In this document: positions 38,799-47,438 of the stretch, piece after piece
Layout: each line of letters starts with the position of its first letter
How positions within the stretch are numbered: the first letter of the stretch is position 1
NCBI GenBank assembly: GCA_024180945.1
Contig: JAKSGN010000037.1
Span: forward strand, 1,927,501-1,991,500
Length of the DNA: 64,000 nucleotides
Direction of reading: 5' to 3'
DNA from: Macrophomina tecta
Taxonomy: Eukaryota; Ascomycota; Dothideomycetes; Botryosphaeriales; Botryosphaeriaceae
Notes under the pieces: generated by a model
Told to the model about the DNA's origin: nothing
What the model saw: only the letters and a program-made list of their open reading frames with translations
The model's database searches: none
Program-made: the position numbers and the translations under genes

Positions 38799-40506
38799 AT
38801 GGCAACCCTAGAGGCCTACCTCGGGCCTTTGGCGGCCGGGCTACCCGAGCCTAATTACGTTGACCCGGAAACCCGCGTCTCCGTCGTTCTAGGCACGGAG
38901 GTCTCCCTAACGGCGTTGATGGCCGTCTTTCTTTCGGCGCGCTTTTACACCCGCATCGTCGTGACGAGTATGACCGGATGGGACGACGCGATTATAGGGC
39001 TAGCTGCAGTAATAGCCGTCGCGCAAACAATAGTCATCTGCCTCGGAACGAAGTACGGCATTGCGTATCACTTATGGGATATTAGGCCGGACAACTTATC
39101 GACGGGCTTTAAGGTATGTAACTAGTTTTGAAAGAATCCCAGTCAAATAACCCGCGGACACCGCGCGCACAAACATAAAATCAGCAATCCAAAGTCTATA
39201 GATGGAAGTGGAGTATATCTTTATAGCCTTTTACCGCTATTTAAGAGACAGCTCGAGGGCGCTAACTTTCTTTATAACTCGCTCGTAAGGCGTAGATGAT
39301 GACGACGAGCGTTGTACTCTTCTATCCCGTTGCCGCGTTGAGCAAGATTTCGGTCTGTCTAGGTTACCTAAGGCTCTTTCCTTACACGGCAAATTGGTGG
39401 TTCTGCCACGCAATGATCCTATATAGCGGTATGTGGGGGGTAGCTACCTTTCTTGTAGCTATCCTTCGATGCAGGTAAGTGTGTCCTCTCGCTCCTCCCG
39501 CGGTACATCGTGCTACGTGTAGACGGCCTTAAGCAGTAGAAGAAGATGGCTAGGGTAGGCACATATTAGCTATACATTAACTCTTTAATAGACCAGTTAC
39601 TCTCTTCTGGAACCGATTCTTTTGTTCTAGATGCAAGTGCGTGGATCGCTTGGCGTTCTTCGAATCTGCGGCAGTACTTAATTCCCTCGGAGACCTCCTC
39701 GTCTTTCTATGGCCGGCAAGATTTCTTTTTGAGCTGAATATGCCATTGAGGCGCAGGCTAGGTCTCATTACCTTGTTCTCTTTTGGATGCTGGTAAGATA
39801 TCGCGGGTTGCCGCATTGTTTAAAGTATACGAGGCTAAGTTTAAAGTTTATAGCGTCTTCGCCGCGAGTGTCGTCCGTATTATCTGGCTGCCCTCGAATT
39901 TTACAACGGTAGATGTTCTCTGTATGTTATTACTAGCGTTTACTTCCATTTCCGTGCGCCCTCTCGGTTTCGGCTATATAAACTAACCCTTATTCGTATC
40001 TAGACTATACTGCGAGGAACCTCATTGCCATGTCTGTCGAGGGAAACATCAGCATTATCTGCGGCTGTCTCCCCACCGCAAAAGCCTTCCTCGCGCACTT
40101 CTTCCCCCGTGTCTTCGGCGCCACCCCCCGTCCTGTTGCCATGTATCCCGGCGTAAGCAATTACCGGCGGCGAGCCCGGCAACATAACGGCAGCGGCTCC
40201 CGCACTAACCCGGCCTTCTTTATCGCTCGCTTCGGCTACAAGGACCGCGAAGCCTATGAATTGCAAGCCGGCGACAGCTTTCGCGACTTGGATGAGCAGA
40301 GGCTGGTCGCGCATGGCTCGGTCCCGCCCACCTCCGGGATCGTCAAGATGCAGGAATTTGTACTGAGGAGCTCGCCATTGGACCGCGAGGATGCGATGGC
40401 AGGAACGTCGCAATCGAGCTATGTGGAGACCTCTGTTGGTTGCCATACGGAAGATAGGAAGAGCACGGACACGCGTAATGGTGCTCGAAACGGGCATAGG
40501 AGTTGA
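38799..40506 (+). CDS. Pth11/SAT4-type seven-transmembrane protein (fungal rhodopsin-like domain), 5 exons, intact
   Basis: Exons 38799-39113, 39296-39474, 39592-39792, 39854-39921 and 40004-40506 join into one 421-codon frame. Introns of 182, 117, 61 and 82 bp have GTATGT, GTAAGT, GTAAGA and GTATGT donors and AG acceptors, several with CTAAC-like branch sites. Seven hydrophobic segments can be counted. Family landmarks: ARFYTR and DDAIIG in exon 1, ALSKISVCLGYLRLFP and CR|PV spanning exons 2-3, FFCSRCKC and NSLGDLLVFLWP in exon 3, SVEGNISIICGCLPTAKAFL in exon 5, and a hydrophilic tail with EAYELQAGDSF. Members act as plasma-membrane GPCR-like sensors; no CFEM domain is present here. The start MATLEAYLG is preferred to the in-frame ATG at 38532 because the upstream 89 codons are low in family character. 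No RIP stops despite adjoining RIP blocks. Confidence 0.85.
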
Positions 40507-40940
40507 GCTCCACCTGCGGGACGAGGGCGAGAGGGCGAGAGGAGGAGAGGAGGGGGGAAAGACGGGGGAGGGCGGCGCCTGATCGGCCCACTCTTTGCAG
40601 GTCCATTCTTTGTTAAGTAGGGTAAATTCGAAATCCACACCTTAGAGAGTTAATTCACTAAATCCACACGTCCGTTCTGAATTCACACCTCTAATATGCC
40701 ACAGTAGTAGTGCGGTATAACGTACTTCATAAGCCAATTGTTGGAATGGAGTAAAAGGACGGAACTCGTCCAGTTACTCCATATTGCTAGGGGGCATCTT
40801 ATACCCCCACCCCCTAATGTCAGGGTGGATGGAACTGACGCATATATCTAACACGAATTAACGTGGTTCACCACCGAGTGGCCCACCTCCCCACCAAAAC
40901 ACGCGTCAGACAACAACTTAACGCGACGCATCACCATAAC
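40507..40940. other. Intergenic, with short repeats and a hairpin
   Basis: Between the 7TM gene stop and the transposase remnant. Contains three copies of a short motif (AAATCCACAC at 40631 and 40660, GAATTCACAC at 40679) and a perfect hairpin at 40746-40782. These could be part of the terminal region of the pogo-like element that follows, which I cannot confirm without its other end. Confidence 0.4.
40746..40782. repeat. Two-step perfect hairpin
   Basis: Outer arms ATGGAGTAA / TTACTCCAT (9 bp, perfect) enclose inner arms GGACG / CGTCC with a 5-nt loop and two small 2-nt symmetric bulges. Confidence 0.85.
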
Positions 40941-40969
40941 AATATTTAATTATCTCAAAAACCTCGGTA

Positions 40970-41855
40970 TATCAACCTTGCCCTACATGCTATCCATACC
41001 TACGCGTCTACTAGCGTACGAGCTGCGTGTCGCGAGCATCTCGCACTCCGATCGACCGTACGAGCGCGACGTAAAGGACGACTCCCACGCGTAGAAGTTA
41101 AGCCTCACTGTAAAAAGCTTACTAAACTCGAAGAGGTCGCGATAGTCGAACGTATACTCGACCTAGACTTAAGAGGATTTCCGCCCTTAAACGATATACT
41201 ACGCGATATAGCTAATAAGCTACTAGCAGAGCGGGGCGCGAGTACTATAGGCAAGAACTAGCCGGACAGGTTTATTAGACATAAAGATGAGCTTAAAACC
41301 TACTAGACTTAAGTATATAACTACTAATAAGCCTTAAATAAGGACCTAGTGTTACGACCCAGGAAAGAGGGACACAGTGGGGACGATAGGGGCGATGCAG
41401 AAAGGGCACCACCGGATTATCTAGCGCCGCCCCGAGCCCCGTTAGCTAAACCACGTGACCTCCAGTGCACGTTCCCGGCCAATGGCCAGCCTACTAGCTA
41501 AACAACACTATACCTCCGGCCAACAAATAGCCAACTGGATTAATATATATAACCTATATTCGTTACTAGTAGATAGGACCTTCGTGGTCAACTTATTAAT
41601 TAATTCTTACCCTAATATTGCGTGCGACCCTCCCCTGCCTACCGCCACGGCCCCCCGAAAGCCTACGCTACCCGACGATACGCCCGACCTCCCCCAGAAA
41701 GAGTAACGGCGTAATACCTAGTAGTTATTAAGTAGTATTTTAACCTCGTTTACTCTATAAAGGAGAAGTACGGCATCCTAGATAAGAATATATATAACTT
41801 TAACGAGACTAAGTTTATAATAGACGTAATAGGCTCTCTACTAGTTATTATAAGC
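40970..41855 (+). pseudogene. Pogo/Fot1-like transposase, N-terminal half, split by a solo LTR
   Basis: The frame from about 40970 gives NLALHAIHTYASTSVRAACR, then RARRKGRLPRVEVKPH, then KKLTKLEEVAIVERILDLDL and LRDIANKLLAERGASTIGKN. This is the N-terminal helix-turn-helix region (psq-like plus Tc5/CENP-B-like) of pogo/Fot1 transposases. At 41349 the frame is interrupted by a 367-bp LTR. It resumes after 41721 as YFNLVYSIKEKYGILDKNIY and NFNETKFIIDVIGSLL, the start of the DDE catalytic core, where family members have NFDETGF; the first catalytic Asp is now Asn. In-frame TAG/TAA codons, mostly at former Trp/Gln positions (41308-41335), fit RIP. Similarity stops near 41855. The remnant at 8997-9367 could be the C-terminal half of the same family. 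Confidence 0.7.
41350..41716 (+). repeat. Solo LTR, family C (367 bp), with 5-bp target duplication
   Basis: Starts TGTTACGACCC and ends GGCGTAATA (TA for CA). It is flanked by CCTAG at 41345-41349 and 41717-41721. It is the least mutated family C LTR in the window and matches those at 7796-8178 and 22849-23232. No internal element sequence is present, so it is the product of LTR-LTR recombination or an equivalent loss. Confidence 0.9.
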
Positions 41856-42805
41856 TCTTTTTTTTTTTTCTCTACCATCCACCCGCATTGGCCGCTTATT
41901 TATTTAATCTCTCGTTTAGACTTCTTTCGTGTCTATCGCGTCCGTGTGGCCGCTGCGTCGCCTTATCTAATGTATGTTGCGCGCCCTACCACACTTTCTC
42001 TATATTGCATCGGCCCCGCCTCTCGATATGCGTGCCCGTTGTGAAGTCCTTAAACCTTCTCCCCGGAATTCGTTTTAACTCTTATTAACAGGCCGCCAGC
42101 TCTATAAGTATAGCGGGGTCTATTCTCGTTCTACCGTTTATTCTAATCGCCGACAAGATCGAGCCTCCGAAATCCTCGTCGGTACGACCCGCGTCAACCA
42201 TTTCCTTGGCATAATTATATAGCATCTAGAGTCAGGGCTACTTTAAAAGCCCGGTCGGGTGGAGGGGTAGGTAGCGGCTCGCTGGGCTTGCGAGCCGGAG
42301 GCGATAGAGACAAAGAGCAGGCTATGCTTTGTGCACCCGGGTAGTATCGGGGGTCTGTAGGGGCACCCTCTTTGGGTAGACGGATTGCCGTATCTTCTGT
42401 CTCGGTGCCTTTAGACTATCCGTCCGCACCGCGTTACTGGAAAATGCGTCGCGGCTGTAGGGACTTCCGATCGCACCCAGAAATAAAGAGTAGTCCCGCA
42501 AATTGTAGAGCTAAGAAATTGTAGAGCTAAGGGCACTGCAATACTACGGGACTGTTGGGACCGTATTGCCGGGAGGGTGACTGCCGTTTCTTCTATTACT
42601 GCGTCCGTCTTGCTGCCGGGTGATTAGCGTTAGAGTCAAGGTTGCTCTAGACCTTAACGTCGAAAAGCCTAGGTGGGCGGGATTCCATCTCTTGCTGAAT
42701 TGCTAGATAGGGCTATTATTTCTTAATTCTTTTTTTCTCTCATCCTTTTGCTATTTTAATGCTCACAACTGCTGACGGAACTGCTTAACTTAGTTAGGAT
42801 AGGCA
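41856..42805. other. Intergenic, no gene recognised; 16-bp direct duplication
   Basis: GC-normal from about 41890. A 66-codon open frame at 41888-42088 has no recognisable features. AAATTGTAGAGCTAAG is duplicated back to back at 42500-42531. The last 250 bp, with a pyrimidine-rich stretch at 42720-42760, are the likely promoter and leader of the broken gene starting at 42806. Confidence 0.4.
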
Positions 42806-44044
42806 ATGGATGCTGTTTCGATGCCTGATGGCCAGCACCTTATTGAGGAGACTCCAGTGGTTCTAAGCTAGAGTGATAATAATGATGCTTCTGTTGTTTT
42901 CTTACGGCCCGACCCTCTAGTGACTTTACTTCTTAGTATCGACACGTCTAAAAACACGGTCGTCTTCCGGATGCGAGTTCCCTTCCAGGTGGATTCGATC
43001 CACAACTGCCTCTATGCCCCAGTCGACCCTGGCGATGTTAGCGCCGTCCACGTGTCCCCCCTTACCACTGCAGTCCCGGAGCCTGTGGGGCGGTTATTGG
43101 TAGGCAAGGGGTGTTCGCATGATTTGGTGAGAATGGACTTTCAGCTCGACAAGCCCCTACCGTCGTAGGTGCGACCCGCTTGTATCCAAGAGGCAAGCCT
43201 GGTGGAAACATACTGGCAAGTCTAAGGTCTTTGACCAGCACCAGGGCCCTGAGTATTTTCATCGCGGGCGAAGGCCTGCAGCTGGAGCACCTTTCTAATT
43301 TGGCAAACAAGGACGCCGAGCTTCAGGCAAGAACGCGGCACTACAAGATGGAAATGCTGTACGAGGGCAGGGGTGGGAAAGAAATTAGCGAGCTTCTGTC
43401 TCCATTCACCCTGCGTTCCGCACACAGTGCGGCAGTCAGCGCCATCGCTCCGGCCATCGGTCCCGCGAGGACGCCCGGCGAGGAGCCGCCAGCCTATGAC
43501 GAGGTGCAGCCCGGACTCCCGAGGCTTTCACCCGCCTTATCCGGTAGCCTAAGGGCCGGAGGAAAGAGTAGGCCAATCCTCGTGCTATTTACTGAACGAC
43601 CACTCACCGAAGCAGGACGAGCTTCCCGCGAGAACTCTGGCGCACCGTCTCCGAAAAAATTACCCGCCGCCGCCGCCGTTTCCCCCGTCTCCTCCTTCCG
43701 AGTTTGTCCGCCTACGCGCCGAGATCGACCAACTCAGGAAACAGATTCAAAGTCCGTCTGTTGTTCCCGGTACCCCGACGGAGGATGGTCACATCCTAGA
43801 CCGTCTTGATGCTCTCGAGAACAGGGTACGTACCCTAGAGGTACCAAATAGATCCGTGGCCGGCAAGGAATTCCGCCAAAGCTTACTGGAATCCCTGGTG
43901 CCCCGTCTGCTAGAAGATATCCCGCCTTTGATCGACAAGCGGCTGGACGACTGTACGAATGACTGGATTGCGAGGCACCTCCCTTTCACCCCATCTCCAA
44001 GGCTTCGTTGTCTCGGAAGAGCAGACGGGATGAGCGTTTGGTAA
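42806..44044 (+). pseudogene. Broken gene of unknown family (about 413 codons, coiled-coil C-terminus)
   Basis: The frame starts MDAVSMPDGQHLIEETPVVL, meets TAG at 42869, continues FLRPDPLVTLLLSIDTSKN and VPFQVDSIHNCLYAPVDPGD, then shifts by one base in a C run near 43154 into LYPRGKPGGN, ALSIFIAGEGLQLEHLSNLA and EEPPAYDEVQPGL. It shifts back near 43520, has TAA at 43550, and ends with PPPPPFPPSPPSEFV, a heptad-like RLRAEIDQLRKQI ... HILDRLDALENRVRTLE segment and FRQSLLESLVPRLLEDIPPL, stopping at 44044. I do not recognise the family. The TAG and TAA both fit CAG/CAA-to-T changes typical of RIP; the two frameshifts do not. If the frameshifts were assembly errors in homopolymers, two nonsense codons would remain. 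Confidence 0.55.
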
Positions 44045-44751
44045 GAAGTGGGGTTTGGACTTCATTGCTCAATTAGTAGGGCGCGATGCATCTTTTTCTT
44101 GATTGCTGTAGAGTGTGGTGTAGGGAGTTAAGCCAGCCGAAGAAATCCTTGACTGTAACAGGACTGCATTTAAGGCTTGAAGACTTAAGTCAGAACAGCT
44201 TCATCCTGGAAGCTGATGGGAGCGTCTCCGTGTGGTTGGGCTGGGACGAAACAACACTTGGCTGGTACCAGGCTGAATGTTACCCTTCGTTGTCTGGCAC
44301 GGAATGAAGGGAGTCGATACTCCCCCATGTAGATGCGCTCGGGATTTCTCCGTTCCAGCGCCATGCTTAAGGCAGGCGCCTTTGGCCAAGCCTGCCTAGT
44401 CCTTTTTAACCTGTAGAATAACCCCGCGGCTACGTGTTACTGGTTTCCCTCTTGATCCGGCTGCGAATCAAGCCAGCACCTGGCCTTCCTTTTTACCTTA
44501 AGATATATGGATTGGATTGAACTAACCAGGGTACGCTGTCTTCTATGGAGACAGAAGAGCCATCCCATGTACAGTCCCCTACAGAAAGTCAGTAGGCAGC
44601 TGGTCAATACGCAGTCCTAACTCGTCCCCCATTCACCTTCCAGTCCCATTTCCTCACCCAAAAGTGCACCAAATGGCTTAGAATTCTCATAGGTTCAATG
44701 CAAATGGAAGGAGATTCGAATCAATGAGTCACTAGCTAGTGCCTAGTTGGT
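44045..44751. other. Intergenic, no gene recognised
   Basis: GC-normal sequence between the convergent ends of two broken genes. A 73-codon plus-strand frame at 44086-44307 has no recognisable content. Both neighbours point into this interval, so it should contain their 3' ends. Confidence 0.4.
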
Positions 44752-45191
44752 CTATTCTTTATAATGTTTCCTTCTCCTGTTGGTTCTCTGTGTATACCGC
44801 AACGTCTCCGAGTGCGCAACTACCTTCAGCTTGGCCGGCGTCGGCGGCCTAAGAGCTTTATCGCACAACTCGATGGCGCTTTTGATCAGCGGGGCATGGT
44901 GGTGTAGCGGAAACTGTGTCTGTGGTCACCTATATCGTTAAGAAGCTGCTTTGCCTGGGTCCTAAGCTGTGCGGCGTGCTCGTAGAGCGAAAGGGGGTCA
45001 TTGCCGGGTTGCAAGGCGTCGGCGACCGCCATAGCAGACAATCCGGTATTGGGCGATAGCGGATTGCCGGTGGAGCGGGCTTGGTACGGGGTTGCAGGGC
45101 GATTGCTCGTGGTTGTAAGTTGTAATTCCCAAAATTCGTTCTCGCTGCGAGGTGGTTGATTTCCCTCAACTTTCCCTCGCTACCATCCTCC
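44752..45191 (-). pseudogene. Minus-strand gene remnant of unknown family, cut by the transposon nest
   Basis: Reading from 45178 downwards one frame gives EGNQPPRSENEFWELQLTTT, then NPLSPNTGLSAMAVADALQP, then SLYEHAAQLRTQAKQLLNDI and HRHSFRY. A one-base loss near 44903 moves the continuation (LIKSAIELCDKALRPPTPAK ... YTQRTNRRRKHYKE) to the next frame, ending at TAG 44752. The central part is helix-forming and hydrophilic. I do not recognise it. Its upstream part would lie to the right, but the CCTCC target of the 45192-62904 nest is there, so in the unoccupied state it would continue at 62910. Confidence 0.45.
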
Positions 45192-45279
45192 TGTTACGGC
45201 GCAGCCTCCACAGGGTAGGGAACAGGCAGAATAAGGGAATGAAGCGGGGCGCAGATACGCGCCGCAGAAAGATCCAGAG
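45192..45279 (+). repeat. Family A LTR, first ~88 bp, not RIP-mutated
   Basis: Aligns with the start of the LTR at 62438 base by base, but keeps the CA/TG/CG-rich original (GCGGGGCGCAGATACGCGCC). It ends in AAAGATCCAGAG, whose RIP-altered counterpart AAGATCTATAGAG occurs at 54818-54830, where the LTR resumes. Confidence 0.8.
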
Positions 45280-46959
45280 ACGAGCAACCACAACACTAGC
45301 AGCACTATCAAGCATCGCGGGTTCAACGTGGGGGATCCCCACCCTGGGACTGCGCCAGATCTATAGATCCATCATCCTACCACGGGTTCTGTACTGCTGC
45401 AGCGTCTGGGCCATAGGGAGTCAGCGTAGCAGGTCGATAGAAGCCCGGCTTACAGACACCGTAGAAGCGATTTAATATCGGGCGGCTCGAATCATAGCCG
45501 GCGCCTACAAAGCCACATTAAAAGCGGCGCTCGAAGTCGAGCTATTCCTACTCCCCGCGGCGCAGACAGTTAGGAAGTACATAGGCGAGGCGTTCCTACG
45601 AATAGTATCGATACCGCTATACGGGCAACTAGTCTAGCTCACAAAACGCACGTGGGACTCGAGAAAGCGCGACTACCTAAACATACGCAGCCCGATGCTA
45701 AGAGTTAGGGAGTACTAGAACGAGCGACTAGATAGCCCACTAGTAAATATTAAATAGAGGCTACCACACTTCTTCCCCCTATAGCAGAAGCCGGCTAACG
45801 TGTATATAGTAAAATTACGCGACCTAGCGATATCTTAGCACGATCGGACCAGAGAAGACACGGAGACACTAGCCATCTATACTAACGGTAGCGTAATAGA
45901 CGGCTATATTAGTGTAGCTACGACAGCTCCTACCGCTAAAACGAGGCGTACGAAGTATATAGGCACTATAAGGTCTATAATAGTCTTTACTACCGAGCTC
46001 TAGGGTATAATAATAGCTCTCGAGCTTACAGAAGCTGCGATTATTAATAGTAAGCGAAAGATAGCTATCTTTACTAATAATTAAGCAACGCTACGCGCAC
46101 TCGTAATATCTAGCGAGTAGTCTAGGCAATACCTACTAAGCTCTATTATCGCGAAGCTAATAGGGCTCTAGTAGAAGAATACATCTATAGGCTTCTACTA
46201 GATCCCCGTGCACTAGGGAGTGCCGGGCAACGAAAAGGCTAATAAACTCACTAAAGCGGCAGCCCGGAAGGGCCGCGCCGTAGAGCATAGAACGCAATAC
46301 CGTATATAAACGAGCTTAGTAGTAGCACTTAAGCATACTATTAACTAAATAGTAATAGACGAATAGAAATAAACCTAGCGCGATAGTAAACGAGGCCGGT
46401 AGCTCTTTAAAGTAGCGCCTAAACTAATAAGAAAGTTACTAGAGCTCTACCGCGGTATACTAAGGGCGCTAGGCTCGCTAATTATATAAATAAGAATCGG
46501 TAAGATTAGCCTACGGCACTTCCTCTATTAGAGGAAAGTACTAGGTATAGAATCTAGTAAATATAACTACGGGTATAGACTATAGACAGTTAGCTACGTA
46601 CTATATATATATAGTAAGTTTAATAGACTAAGACTCTCCTTCCGTATACCAAATAATAGCAGGCGGAGATGCTAGATAATAGACCTAAGAAAGCTACTAA
46701 GCTAGCGTAGTATAGCTATAGTAGTAATAAAATTTATAATAGCAACTATACTCCTTAGGCAATTTAGAGTAATATTATATACATAGTATAAAGCTTAACA
46801 CTAGAGGAAGACGGGATAGTTTATAAAGATATCTAGTACTACGAGAAGCTATAGCACTAAGAGACATATAAAGATATATAAAATAGATAGTAGGCTAAGC
46901 TCTACTACCTCGCTTAGGCTCGAACAGGCCTAGCGGGCGTAGTAGAGCCGGCTATATAC
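45280..46959 (+). mobile_element. LINE (non-LTR retrotransposon), 5'-truncated, RT thumb plus RNase H and Cys/His tail
   Basis: An open frame to 45475 reads ATTTLAALSSIAGSTWG and LRQIYRSIILPRVLYCCSVW, the C-terminal RT portion of fungal Tad/I-like LINEs. The same frame (with stops) continues RAARIIAGAYKATLKAALEV and then an RNase H domain: IYTNGS at 45875-45892, TEL at 45992-46000, FTNN at 46070-46081, VPGNEKANKLTKAA to about 46260. A C-terminal Cys/His motif follows (KYNYGYRL...TVSYVLYIYSKFN near 46560-46620) with Cys and His replaced by Tyr. The 5' two thirds are absent, as is common for target-primed insertions. The 3' tail lies at 54763-54818, beyond the inserted inner Gypsy element. Confidence 0.8.
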
Positions 46960-47438
46960 TATAACGAGCGGGCCTCTGCCTCTAAGAATCTAAACACCAA
47001 AGAGGGAGAAAACCTATCGAGGGGGTTTTCCTTAAGTAGGTATAAGAAGAGGGTAAGAGCAAGTCGAACACGTAATAAGACTAAATACTACGTATGAAGG
47101 CCGTATTACTAATAGAGTCTAAATTCTATTATTAAAGTTAACCACGGAGGTCAAAGCTATCTAAAGAGTATAGTTTATATACACGTAGGAAAGGTCTATA
47201 ATCTAGTATTAATCTATTTCTAATCTAGGTAGGGATTAGAGTACCGATAGATTAATAGTGCCTTTAATCTAGTTAATCTATCCGTGGATGCCTAAGGCGT
47301 GTAAGATTAAATAGATTAATCTCTTAGCATTATATAAGCTACGTATTCTATTATAGGTTCTTTCCGTACCGTAGCTACGCTCCCTACTTATCTTTCTACT
47401 CTACAGTTTCCTAACCCTATAAAAGCTATGCCGTAATA
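46960..47438 (-). repeat. Family A LTR (479 bp), inner element, left copy
   Basis: Less RIP-mutated than its partner: it retains, for example, AACGAGCGGGCCTCTGCC at its low end and ATGCCGTAATA at its high end. Confidence 0.85.

Noticed and set aside
40000..40638. 212-codon minus-strand open frame
   Set aside because: It lies opposite exon 5 of the 7TM gene, whose plus-strand frame has clear family motifs and splice structure.
43140..43170. Programmed frameshift in the unknown gene near 43154
   Set aside because: The same gene has a second frameshift and two nonsense codons, so decay or assembly error in a C run is simpler.
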